Source: an uncultured Oscillospiraceae bacterium (GTDB taxonomy: Bacteria; Bacillota; Clostridia; Oscillospirales; Acutalibacteraceae). Taken from it: 64,000 bases of DNA. The notes beneath the pieces are model-generated. The model searched no databases and was not told the DNA's origin. It saw only the letters and a list, made by a program, of their open reading frames with translations. Shown here piece after piece: positions 15,271-23,312 of the stretch (its first letter is position 1; every line of letters starts with the position of its first letter). The translations under genes and the position numbers were made by a program. The stretch is taken from contig UQFO01000001.1 of the NCBI GenBank assembly GCA_900540275.1, positions 372,001-436,000 of the forward strand, written 5' to 3'.

Positions 15271-16839
15271 TCAGACAGCGTCCTGAATCAGCTTATATTC
15301 GATGGATTCCGTCAAAGCAAGGCGGCTGGCCTCAACGACGTCAGCGGAAACGCCGACCGTCGTCCATACGCGGCTGCCGTCGGTTGAGGTAATCAGAACC
15401 CTCGTGACCGCGGCGGTCGCCTGCTTGGAATCCATAACCCTTACCTTATAGTCGATTAACCGCATCTTTTTCAGCGTCGGATAGAATACCTCGAGCGCCG
15501 CGCGCAGCGCCCTGTCCAGCGCGTTGATTGGACCGTTCCCCTCGGCGGCCATGAGCTGGTCCTTGTCGCCTACCCGTATTTTCACGGTTGCGGTCGCGCT
15601 GAAATCCTGCTCGCAGGGGCGGCCGGTCACGATTTTATAGTTGTTCATCTCAAAAAACGGCTTGTATGCGCCTAAATTTTTGCGGATGAGCATTTCAAAG
15701 CTGCTGTCTGCGGCTTCAAACTGATAACCCTCCTGCTCAAGCTGCTTGAGCTCTTTTAATATTTTTGCTGTTTGCGGGCTGTCCTTTGTAATACTGGGGT
15801 CGATTTTCCTGATTTTTTCTAAAATCTGCGTCCTGCCGGAGATTTCCGACATTAAAAAACGCCGCTCGTTTCCGACCGCTTCCGGCGATACATGTTCAAA
15901 TGAACGCGACAGCTTAAGCACCCCGTCCGCGTGCATCCCTGCCTTGTGCGCAAACGCGCTGATTCCGACGAAGGGCTCGTTCTTTTTAATAGAAACATTT
16001 GATATTTCTGCAATTTTACGCGCCGTTTCCGTCAGACGCGGGAGATTTGCCTGCGGAATGCACGCAACCCCGCAGGCAAGCTGGAGGTTCGGGATAACGG
16101 TGGAGAGGTTCGCGTTGCCGCAGCGCTCCCCAAAGCCCAGGAAAGTCCCCTGCACCTGCACGGCGCCCGCCTGAACAGCCATGACGGAATTGGCAACCGC
16201 CATCCCCCTGTCGTTATGCGTATGGATGCCCACCTTGCCCGGAAAACGCTTACAAACCTCTTTAACGATTTCATCAATCTCATTTGGCAGGCACCCGCCG
16301 TTTGTATCGCACAGCACAAGCCGGCCGGCTCCCGCTTTCTCGGCCGCCTCAAGCGCTTTCATCGCAAACTGTGGGTCGTCCTTATAGCCGTCAAAAAAAT
16401 GCTCCGCGTCGAAAAATACGGTTTTGCCCTGTTCCTTTAAATAACGGCAGGTGTCGGAAATCATGCGGAAATTTTCTTCCGCCGTGGTAGACAGAATCTC
16501 CTTCACATGCAAAAACCAGCATTTCCCGAAGACCGCGACCGCCTTTGTCCCTGCGTTTATAAGCGCCTCTAAATTCGTATCGTCCGCAGCGTTACAGTTT
16601 TTGCGCCGTGTGCTGCCAAAGGCTACAAGCTGCGCGTGCTTCAAATCAAGCTGATGCGCGCGCTCAAAAAATTCCAAATCCTTTGGGTTGGAGCCGGGAT
16701 TCCCGGCCTCGATATATGGAACGCCCAGCTCGTCGAGCGCTTTGACGATGCCGAGCTTATCTTCAACTGAGAAGGAAACGCCCTCTCCCTGCGCGCCGTC
16801 GCGCAGCGTGGAATCGAACAGTTCAACGGTTAAAGCCAT
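15271..16839 (-). CDS. cimA: (R)-citramalate synthase
   Basis: The 522-residue protein condenses pyruvate and acetyl-CoA to citramalate, the first step of the threonine-independent route to 2-oxobutyrate and isoleucine. It has the HMGL/DRE-TIM barrel motif ELFDSTLRDGAQGEGVSFS, GIHTHNDRGMAVANS with the metal-binding His pair, and TFLGFGERCGNANLSTVIPNL. The C-terminal region (about 380-520) is the LeuA-type dimerisation/regulatory domain. The FAHKAGMHADGV segment favours citramalate over isopropylmalate synthase of the short type. It lies 23 bases after ilvB in one operon under an isoleucine-type T-box, which supports this call. Confidence 0.92.
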   Translation of the reverse strand: MALTVELFDSTLRDGAQGEGVSFSVEDKLGIVKALDELGVPYIEAGNPGSNPKDLEFFERAHQLDLKHAQLVAFGSTRRKNCNAADDTNLEALINAGTKAVAVFGKCWFLHVKEILSTTAEENFRMISDTCRYLKEQGKTVFFDAEHFFDGYKDDPQFAMKALEAAEKAGAGRLVLCDTNGGCLPNEIDEIVKEVCKRFPGKVGIHTHNDRGMAVANSVMAVQAGAVQVQGTFLGFGERCGNANLSTVIPNLQLACGVACIPQANLPRLTETARKIAEISNVSIKKNEPFVGISAFAHKAGMHADGVLKLSRSFEHVSPEAVGNERRFLMSEISGRTQILEKIRKIDPSITKDSPQTAKILKELKQLEQEGYQFEAADSSFEMLIRKNLGAYKPFFEMNNYKIVTGRPCEQDFSATATVKIRVGDKDQLMAAEGNGPINALDRALRAALEVFYPTLKKMRLIDYKVRVMDSKQATAAVTRVLITSTDGSRVWTTVGVSADVVEASRLALTESIEYKLIQDAV

Positions 16840-16862
16840 CGTATTCAGTCCTTTCTTGCTGT

Positions 16863-18533
16863 TTACCAGAGCGTCAATATCATATCCTCCGGCGTTTTTC
16901 CGGGCGGAATCATCGGCAGAACATTTTCATCAGGGGAAATATGGCAGTCGATGACGACCGGCGCGTTCAAGCTGTACGCCTTTTCAAGCGCGGGCAAGAC
17001 GTCCTGCTGGCGGGTTACCGTCATTCCTTCCACGCCGTACGCTTTCGCGAGCGCCGCGAAATCAGTCGCGCGGTGCGGGTCAGTCTCGGAAAAACGGTTC
17101 CCATAGAAGAGCTTCTGCCACTGGCGCACCATGCCGAGTACGCTGTTGTTCATAATCACGACGGCAACCGGCAGCCGGTACGATTTGAGCGTGACAAGCT
17201 CGTTGCAGTTCATATGGAAGCTGCCGTCGCCTGTAATCAGCGTAACGCGTTCCTTCGGATGCGCCGTCTGCGCGCCTATCGCGGCGCCCATGCCAAAGCC
17301 CATCGTCCCAAGCCCGCCGGAGGTCAAAAACGTGCGCGGCCGTTCAAACCTACATTCCTGCGCCGTCCACATCTGGTGCTGGCCTACATCCGTTACAATG
17401 ATATCCCCTGGCTTTTTCATACTGTTTACCGTACGCAGGATATGCTGCGGCGTCGGAACCCCGTCCCCATACGCTACAACAGGCGGCCGCTCGTTTTTCC
17501 ACAGCGTAACCTGCTCAAGCCAACCGCTGTGCGCCTGCTGCGGCAGGACTTCGTTCAGCCGTTTTAAAATATCCTTTAAATCGCCGCAGAGATGGCAGCT
17601 TGTTTTTACGTTTTTATCGATTTCCTTTTCATCGATGTCAATATGGATGATTTCCGCATTCTCACGGAAACGCTCGCGGTCGCCCGCGACCCTATCGGAA
17701 AAGCGCGCGCCGAGCGCGATAATCAAATCGGCGTTTTGCGTCGCCATTCCGCTTTCATACATGCCGTGCATGCCGATATTGCCGAAAAAAAGCGGATGGC
17801 GCGCGTCGATACCGCCAAGCCCCATCAGGGAACAAAATACAGGCGCGTCGCAAAGCTCAGCAAATTTTGTAAGCTCCCGCGCGGCTTGTGCCCCTATCAC
17901 GCCGCCGCCCGCGTAAAGCATGGGTCGTTTTGCTTTTTGTATCAGCCTAACCGCAGCTTCTATTTGTATCTTGTCAGGGGAGGCGGTTTTATTTTCATAC
18001 GTTATGCCCGTTTTAACATATTCCGTTTTCAGCGCCGTAATATCCTTTGGCACATCGACGAGCACCGGGCCCTTCCTGCCCGTGCGCGCAATCTCAAACG
18101 CCTTGCGGATGGTGGGCGCGAGCTCTTCCATCTCCATGACCTGGAAGCTTGCCTTTGTCACAGGCTTTACGATATCTTTGATATTGACCTCCTGGAAGCT
18201 GTCGCGCCCAAGCAGGTCGCGCGACACATTGCCCGTGATTGCCACCATCGGGGATGAGTCCATATAGGCCGACGCAATTCCCGTCACCAGGTTCGTGGCG
18301 CCCGGACCGGACGTCGCAAATACGACGCCGGTCTTTCCCGTTGCACGGGAATAGCCGTCCGCGGCGTGCGCCGCGCCCTGCTCGTGCGCCGTCATCGTAT
18401 GATGTATCCTATCCCTGTACAGGTACAGCGCGTCGTAAATGTTGAGCACCGCGCCGCCGGGGTATCCGAACACCTCCTGGACGGCCTGCTCCAGCAGGCA
18501 TTCCGCTATAATTTCCGCTCCTGTTAGCTCCAT
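16863..18533 (-). CDS. ilvB: acetolactate synthase, large (catalytic) subunit
   Basis: The 556-residue ThDP enzyme forms acetolactate or acetohydroxybutyrate for valine, leucine and isoleucine synthesis. Visible motifs are the N-terminal catalytic Glu region VFGYPGGAVLNIYDAL, the HEQGAAHAADGYSRATGKTGV segment, and the ThDP/Mg motif ITGDGSFHMNCNELVTLKSYRLPVAVVIMNN. AAAAGGTGA precedes the ATG at 18533. No ilvN regulatory subunit follows; cimA comes next instead, so a small subunit, if any, is encoded elsewhere. Transcription is controlled by the T-box at 18584-18850. Confidence 0.93.
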   Translation of the reverse strand: MELTGAEIIAECLLEQAVQEVFGYPGGAVLNIYDALYLYRDRIHHTMTAHEQGAAHAADGYSRATGKTGVVFATSGPGATNLVTGIASAYMDSSPMVAITGNVSRDLLGRDSFQEVNIKDIVKPVTKASFQVMEMEELAPTIRKAFEIARTGRKGPVLVDVPKDITALKTEYVKTGITYENKTASPDKIQIEAAVRLIQKAKRPMLYAGGGVIGAQAARELTKFAELCDAPVFCSLMGLGGIDARHPLFFGNIGMHGMYESGMATQNADLIIALGARFSDRVAGDRERFRENAEIIHIDIDEKEIDKNVKTSCHLCGDLKDILKRLNEVLPQQAHSGWLEQVTLWKNERPPVVAYGDGVPTPQHILRTVNSMKKPGDIIVTDVGQHQMWTAQECRFERPRTFLTSGGLGTMGFGMGAAIGAQTAHPKERVTLITGDGSFHMNCNELVTLKSYRLPVAVVIMNNSVLGMVRQWQKLFYGNRFSETDPHRATDFAALAKAYGVEGMTVTRQQDVLPALEKAYSLNAPVVIDCHISPDENVLPMIPPGKTPEDMILTLW

Positions 18534-18583
18534 ATCAAATCACCTTTTCCCTATTTATTGCTTATCCATACCGTCAGAAAAAT

Positions 18584-18850
18584 AAAAAAGCCTCCGTCTT
18601 TTTACAAAGACGAAAGCTGGCTTCGCGGTACCACTCTGTTTGCCCCAAAAAGAGGCCCCTTATCAGCATCGGGCCAATGGGCCGAATGCTTTCCCGTATA
18701 ACGGCGGGTGCCGGTCGCGCTTACCCAAAAGCTTCAGCGGACTGCTCAAGGGTGATTTTCTTCACGGATACGGCGCCGCCTCACACCAAACGGCGGCTCT
18801 CTGAAGCCGAAGCTCCGGAATACTCTTCCCTGTCCCAGCATTTCTGGTAA
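18584..18850 (-). promoter_or_regulatory. T-box riboswitch leader (predicted Ile specifier) of ilvB-cimA
   Basis: The minus strand carries the T-box sequence GAGTGGTACCGCG (18636-18624) followed by a terminator hairpin (AGCTTTCGTCTTT pairing with AAAAGACGGAGGCT, then TTTTTT, to 18584). A long stem I begins near 18840 with the GGGAAGAGTA element typical of these leaders. Near the base of stem I the sequence GAAGAAAATCACC places ATC (18756-18754), followed by A, in the specifier position, predicting uncharged tRNA-Ile as ligand. The T-box is certain; the specifier is inferred from layout and fits the downstream genes. Confidence 0.9.
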
Positions 18851-18866
18851 TTAAATTGTTAATAAT

Positions 18867-18895
18867 ATTCTATACACGTAAAACTGTTTTGTCAA
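18867..18895 (-). promoter_or_regulatory. promoter of the T-box/ilvB-cimA operon
   Basis: On the minus strand consensus TTGACA (18895-18890) and TAGAAT (18872-18867) are 17 bases apart, just upstream of the T-box leader. Confidence 0.7.
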
Positions 18896-18985
18896 TACGT
18901 TTTTTATTTTCTTTTCCAGAAAATCAGAGCGCCTGATTTTTGGCATAATGGTATCATTAGAAGAATCCAAAAGGGGGCATCGCTC

Positions 18986-19438
18986 ATGCAGCAGCAAAAG
19001 CTTTCGGAACATGCCGTATTTATCTGGCGTATACGCGCAACCGCACTGATGGTTCTCGCTTCATTCTTATGCGGCGCGGTATGGGTTTTCAGCGTGGGGC
19101 TCGCCATTATTTTAGGGGCGCTGAGCCTGCTTGTGTATCTGCTGTTGATGTTCGCCTATTTTCCATGGCTCTACCGGAAATGCTTTTTTATTTTGGAAAA
19201 GGACGCGGTTATCATTGAAAAGGGCGTATTTGTACACAAACGCTTTAAAATCCCCGTGACGAGGATTCAATACACAGAGTATCTGCAAACACCGGCCCAG
19301 CGTATCAAGCGCGTCTACTCCGCTGTATTCCATACGGCAGGTTCTATGGTCATGCTTAACCAAATCAGTGAAAAAAACGTGATGAAAATCAAGCGGCTTA
19401 CAGGCGACAGCTCCGTTACAGGAAGAAAACGGCTTTAA
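18986..19438 (+). CDS. bacterial PH-domain membrane protein (YdbS-like)
   Basis: The 150-residue protein has two membrane helices (about 14-55) followed by a bacterial PH (DUF304) domain: LEKDAVIIEKGVFVHKRFKIPVTRIQYTEYLQTPAQRI. This corresponds to Bacillus YdbS, usually paired with YdbT as here. The pair is membrane-bound and its biochemical role is unclear. It starts with ATG at 18986 after a GGGGGC stretch and lies 50 bases before the larger partner. Confidence 0.8.
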   Translation: MQQQKLSEHAVFIWRIRATALMVLASFLCGAVWVFSVGLAIILGALSLLVYLLLMFAYFPWLYRKCFFILEKDAVIIEKGVFVHKRFKIPVTRIQYTEYLQTPAQRIKRVYSAVFHTAGSMVMLNQISEKNVMKIKRLTGDSSVTGRKRL

Positions 19439-19488
19439 AAACGCATTCTATGTAACCGCTGATATATAAAGGAAAGGGGGGGCGTGCC

Positions 19489-20973
19489 GTGCCGGATGAT
19501 AAAAAAGTACGCAGGAAAAAGAAAACCTACCTCAGGGCGCACCCCTACACCATCCTTACTTATCTCTCCAGGTTTACATACCTGCTGATTATTCCGCTTT
19601 TGCAGCACCTGCTTTTCCAGCCGCAGACACTCGCTGAAACAATCGCTTCCTTCGGTGTGAATATCCTGTTCGTTTTGCTGCTTATCTTTGCCGCCGCCGG
19701 GGAATACCGGAGTATTGTCTACCGGTATAACGCGAAGGGCATTTACCTGCGGCACGGATGGTTCGTAAAGCGCACGGCTAACGTTCCCGCCAAGTGCATC
19801 CAGTCCGTTTCTATCCAGAAAAACATTTTTCCCGCGCTGTTCGGCGCGGTCAAGGTGCACATCGACACGCCCGGCGCAATCCGGAATAAAAGCGATATCA
19901 GCCTGATTCTCTCACGCCGGAAAACAAGGCACGTTATCGACCGTATTTTTGAAGAGGACGACGTGACTGTTTTATACAAAAGCTCTTTCCTGCGCATTCT
20001 CGTAATGGCCGCCACGTGGTCGAACTCCATTACAGGGCTGCTGATTTTCGCACCGTTTATCAGCCGGGCCGGTACGGTACTCGGCGAAGAATTCAGCGCA
20101 AAGCTGTACGAGGGCATTAACCTGGGCGTCTATCTTGCGGCAATCGGCCTGCCGCCCGCGGCGGCATATATCGCGGGCATCCTGGTGTTTGGCTATGTCG
20201 TCGCTTATTTTGTACAGGTATTTCGGTACGGCCGGTTTTCCGTATCGCGCACAGGCGGGCGCGTGATTATAAACCGCGGCCTTTTGAGCCGCAATACCTT
20301 TGTTACAGAAACGGAGCATATCAACGCCGTCTCCGCGCGCCAAAGTCTCCTGATGCTTTTGTTCCGCCTGAAAAGCGTCTACATCCATACGATAGGCTCC
20401 GGCAAGGCAAAGGGCGACAAAAGCCTTTTGATTGCCGCGCAGAGCAGCAAAACCATCGACCGCGTGCTTATGCGGTTAAGCGGCCGGACACTTAATTTCC
20501 AGCAGGGCATCACGCCGCCGAAGCGCAAAGCAATAAGCTTTCTCTTTCTGCCCATGGTCTGTATCCTGTGCGTAATTCCCGCCGCCTTTCTTTTAAATGT
20601 ACTGGGGCTGTACGGGGAAATACTCATGCTTATACTCCTGTTCGGTGTTCCCGTCCTTTTCCTTTGGCTGGGCTTTCGCTATTTTGCATACAAAAAGACC
20701 GCCCTGGCCTTTAACGGCAAAGCGGTCATGGCTTGCGGATATAAAAGAATGAACCTTACTCAAAACGCGGTCCCATTTGAAAAGGTACAGTACCTCGCCG
20801 TAAGTCAAAGCCTGTTTCAGAAATTCTCTGACAGCTGCCATGTAACGGTTTATATCTATTCCGACCACCGGCATGGCTTCACGGTCAAAAATCTCGATTA
20901 CAAGGAAGCATGCGGTACGGTTGAAAAAATCGAGTCGCTCATCAGGGAAGCCTCTCAAAAAATGCTGAAATGA
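19489..20973 (+). CDS. multi-PH-domain membrane protein (YdbT-like)
   Basis: The 494-residue protein contains three PH/DUF304 modules alternating with paired membrane helices: AKGIYLRHGWFVKRTANVPAKCIQSVSI (about 83-110), VIINRGLLSRNTFVTETEHINAVSARQSLL (about 262-292) and VMACGYKRMNLTQNAVPFEKVQYLAV (about 415-440). Domain number and layout match YdbT. The start is GTG at 19489 behind GGAAAGGGGGG. Its 3' end overlaps the convergent nucleosidase gene by 32 bases, so the two transcripts are antisense there. Confidence 0.8.
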   Translation: MPDDKKVRRKKKTYLRAHPYTILTYLSRFTYLLIIPLLQHLLFQPQTLAETIASFGVNILFVLLLIFAAAGEYRSIVYRYNAKGIYLRHGWFVKRTANVPAKCIQSVSIQKNIFPALFGAVKVHIDTPGAIRNKSDISLILSRRKTRHVIDRIFEEDDVTVLYKSSFLRILVMAATWSNSITGLLIFAPFISRAGTVLGEEFSAKLYEGINLGVYLAAIGLPPAAAYIAGILVFGYVVAYFVQVFRYGRFSVSRTGGRVIINRGLLSRNTFVTETEHINAVSARQSLLMLLFRLKSVYIHTIGSGKAKGDKSLLIAAQSSKTIDRVLMRLSGRTLNFQQGITPPKRKAISFLFLPMVCILCVIPAAFLLNVLGLYGEILMLILLFGVPVLFLWLGFRYFAYKKTALAFNGKAVMACGYKRMNLTQNAVPFEKVQYLAVSQSLFQKFSDSCHVTVYIYSDHRHGFTVKNLDYKEACGTVEKIESLIREASQKMLK

Positions 20974-21640
20974 TTCTCGCGGCAGACTGCGCGGCATGCA
21001 TTTTAAAAGTAAAATAATCCTCCGCACTGTTTTCATCCATGCTGTCGGATATGCTGCGTAAAATTGCAAACGGCGTGCCGTTCAAACGGCAGGCCTGGGC
21101 AATTGCGCCGCCCTCCATCTCGCAGGCGTCGGCCTCAAACATCTCATGGATTTGAGCCCTTGCCTCCGGCTTCGATATAAACCGGTCCCCGGTCGCAATC
21201 CTGCCCGTAACCGCGTTATCGATTCCAAGGAAGGAACACGCCTGCATAAGCGCCCCGGCAAGCTCCCTGCCGCACGGGATTTCCACCATGCTTTCTTTCC
21301 CAATATTCAGAAGCCCGGGCCTGTCCCCGAACTCGGTTGTATCCATATCGTACTGGACAACGTCACGTGCTACGACAATATCCCCGGTTTTAAGCCCGCG
21401 GCGCAGCGCGCCCGCAACGCCGCAATTGATGACTGCGTCCGGTTTATAACGCAGTATCATCGTCTGCGCGCAAACCGCCGCGTTGACCTTACCGATGCCG
21501 CACTGCGCGACGACGCATTTCTTCCCGTGGAGCTTTCCCGTAATAAAGGAAATTCCGGAAATCTCCGCCTCCTTTTTATCTTCCGCCATATTGATAAGCA
21601 TCTCGACCTCTTCGCTGAGCGCGCCGATGATTCCAATCAT
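20942..21640 (-). CDS. mtnN: 5'-methylthioadenosine/S-adenosylhomocysteine nucleosidase
   Basis: The 232-residue enzyme removes adenine from MTA, SAH and 5'-deoxyadenosine. The family signature is present: MIGIIGALSEEVEML with catalytic Glu12, AQCGIGKVNAAVCAQ, NCGVAGAL, IATGDRFI, DACEMEGGAIAQAC with the ribose-binding Met-Glu, and ILRSISDSMD with catalytic Asp. Length matches the family (about 230). It recycles SAM by-products and would also clear 5'-deoxyadenosine made by radical SAM enzymes. It is 15 bases after rsmE in the same direction, suggesting co-transcription. Confidence 0.95.
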   Translation of the reverse strand: MIGIIGALSEEVEMLINMAEDKKEAEISGISFITGKLHGKKCVVAQCGIGKVNAAVCAQTMILRYKPDAVINCGVAGALRRGLKTGDIVVARDVVQYDMDTTEFGDRPGLLNIGKESMVEIPCGRELAGALMQACSFLGIDNAVTGRIATGDRFISKPEARAQIHEMFEADACEMEGGAIAQACRLNGTPFAILRSISDSMDENSAEDYFTFKMHAAQSAARIISAFFERLP

Positions 21641-21655
21641 ATTGATATTCCCCTT

Positions 21656-22381
21656 TCAGTCAAAATTTCCCGTAACAAACATTAAAACGGACAATGCCGC
21701 AAGCGGAGCCGTTTCCGCACGTAATATCCGTTTTCCAAGCGTTGCGGCACAGCCTCCCGCGTCAAGCACCTGCTGTACCTCGGAAGCGGCAAAGCCGCCC
21801 TCGCTGCCGATAAAAACAGCGAGCGTTTCAGCCTGTTCCCGTACGATTTCCCGTACAGGCTGTCCGCCGCACTCGTAAAAGATAACGCTGCGCCCGGACG
21901 TCTTCGCATCGGTTACCGCTTCTTTAAAGGAAAGCGCGCCCAAAACCTCGGGGATAACCCCCCTGTGGGACTGCTGCGCCGCCTGGGACGCAATTTTCTG
22001 CCACCGCTGTACCTTTTTTAAAAGCGATTTTTCATCGGGACGTGAAACGCACCGGCTCGAAATAACCGGTACTATCCTGTAAACGCCGAGCTCTACGGCC
22101 TTCTGCACAATCAAATCCATTTTATCGCCCTTGGGCAGCGCCTGGTAAAGCGTAATTTTCACGCTCGGCTCGTTTTGGCACGGAAAGTTTTCAAGCACCT
22201 GTACATCCACGCTGTCAGGATTGATATCTTTGATTACACACCTGTGTTCAACGCCCTGCCGGTCGCATAACGTAAGCTCCTCACCGCGGGCCATCCGCAG
22301 GGATTTTACAATATGCCGCGCGTCCTCCCCGGTAATACGGTGTATGCCGCCGTTTATGCTGTCTGTAAAAAACCATGACAT
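21656..22381 (-). CDS. rsmE: 16S rRNA (uracil1498-N3)-methyltransferase
   Basis: The 241-residue SPOUT-class enzyme methylates U1498 in the decoding region of 16S rRNA. It has an N-terminal PUA-like domain (HRITGEDARHIVKSLRMARGEEL) and the C-terminal trefoil-knot motifs VFIGSEGGFAASEVQQ and LGKRILRAETAPLAALS. A longer open frame extends upstream, but GGAGG seven bases before the ATG at 22381 (MSWFFTDS) and family length fix this start. It forms an operon with mtnN. Confidence 0.94.
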   Translation of the reverse strand: MSWFFTDSINGGIHRITGEDARHIVKSLRMARGEELTLCDRQGVEHRCVIKDINPDSVDVQVLENFPCQNEPSVKITLYQALPKGDKMDLIVQKAVELGVYRIVPVISSRCVSRPDEKSLLKKVQRWQKIASQAAQQSHRGVIPEVLGALSFKEAVTDAKTSGRSVIFYECGGQPVREIVREQAETLAVFIGSEGGFAASEVQQVLDAGGCAATLGKRILRAETAPLAALSVLMFVTGNFD

Positions 22382-22481
22382 AATACTGCCTCCATGTGAT
22401 TCATCCGTACCTAATATAGCAGAGAAACCGCCTCTTTGCAAACGCGCTTCTTGTGGAAAACGGCAAAATTTCCGGCTTTTG

Positions 22482-22509
22482 TTGACAAATACGATTCTTC
22501 TGTTAAGAT
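22482..22509 (+). promoter_or_regulatory. promoter of the CinA-C gene
   Basis: TTGACA (22482-22487) and TAAGAT (22504-22509) are 16 bases apart, with the ATG at 22541. Confidence 0.6.
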
Positions 22510-22540
22510 GTTACATGTTTTACGAAAAGAGGTTTTTTGT

Positions 22541-23080
22541 ATGACAATTGAGGATTTTTATGAAATATTAAAAAAAGAATCGATAGAAGACGATTCCCTG
22601 CCGGAGCTGCTCGTCACAGCGCTTTCCCATAAAGGCCTGCATGTTGCTTCGGCTGAAAGCTGTACGGGCGGATTAATCTCCGCGCGGATAACCGGGGTTT
22701 CTGGCTCGTCTCATGTGTTCGACTGCGGAGTGTGCTCCTACTCAAACCATATAAAGGAACAGCTGCTTCATGTATCGGGCGAAACGCTTAGAACCCATGG
22801 CGCCGTTTCTGAACAGACCGCACAGCAAATGGCGCGGGGTGCGCGCGCGCTTGCAAAGGCTGACATTGGTATTTCCACTACCGGCATTGCGGGTCCAACG
22901 GGCGGCACGCGGGATAAGCCCGTCGGCCTTGTCTATATTGGCTGCTGTACCGAACGGGATACGCAGGTAATCAAAGCGCAGCTTGACGGCGGCGGAAAGT
23001 ACGGCCGTGCACAAATCAGAAAGGCGGCCTCCTCCATCGCTCTTTACCTTGCGCTCAAGGCGGCGCGGGCGTTAGATTGA
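22541..23080 (+). CDS. CinA C-terminal domain protein (PncC-type nicotinamide-nucleotide amidase)
   Basis: The 179-residue protein corresponds to the stand-alone CinA C-terminal domain. Motifs include VASAESCTGGLISARITGVSGSS with catalytic Ser, YSNHIKEQLLHVSGETLRTHGAVSEQTA and STTGIAGPTGGTRDKPVGLVYI. This enzyme deamidates NMN to nicotinate mononucleotide in pyridine-nucleotide salvage. The N-terminal molybdopterin-binding half of full CinA is absent. A longer frame starts upstream, but ATG 22541 follows AAAAGAGG and lies after the promoter. Confidence 0.88.
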   Translation: MTIEDFYEILKKESIEDDSLPELLVTALSHKGLHVASAESCTGGLISARITGVSGSSHVFDCGVCSYSNHIKEQLLHVSGETLRTHGAVSEQTAQQMARGARALAKADIGISTTGIAGPTGGTRDKPVGLVYIGCCTERDTQVIKAQLDGGGKYGRAQIRKAASSIALYLALKAARALD

Positions 23081-23149
23081 ATTTTACCGCTTTTCCATTA
23101 TGAAGAAGGACAGGCCTCCGCAAATGCGCGCGCATCGGCAAAATACCTA

Positions 23150-23178
23150 TTGCTTCGCAATCGTTTTTATGCTAAACT
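23150..23178 (+). promoter_or_regulatory. possible promoter of the malQ-glgP fusion gene
   Basis: TTGCTT (23150-23155) and TAAACT (23173-23178) are 17 bases apart, leaving a leader of about 130 bases. The leader has a GGCAG...CTGCC pairing near 23191-23214 that could fold, but no riboswitch class is recognised. Confidence 0.35.
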
Positions 23179-23312
23179 GTAAACTTGACGGCAGATTGGC
23201 AGAGTATGCCTGCCGCCGGCATTTCCTATCATTCTAACGGACGGAAACAATCGGGCCGAACGCTGCCCGGACGTATTATCAATTTCATATTTGAAAGATT
23301 GGAGTTGGTCCT

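Noticed and set aside
23081..23312. Possible riboswitch or small RNA before malQ-glgP
   Set aside because: Only a promoter-like pair and a short GC pairing are visible; no known riboswitch core could be recognised.
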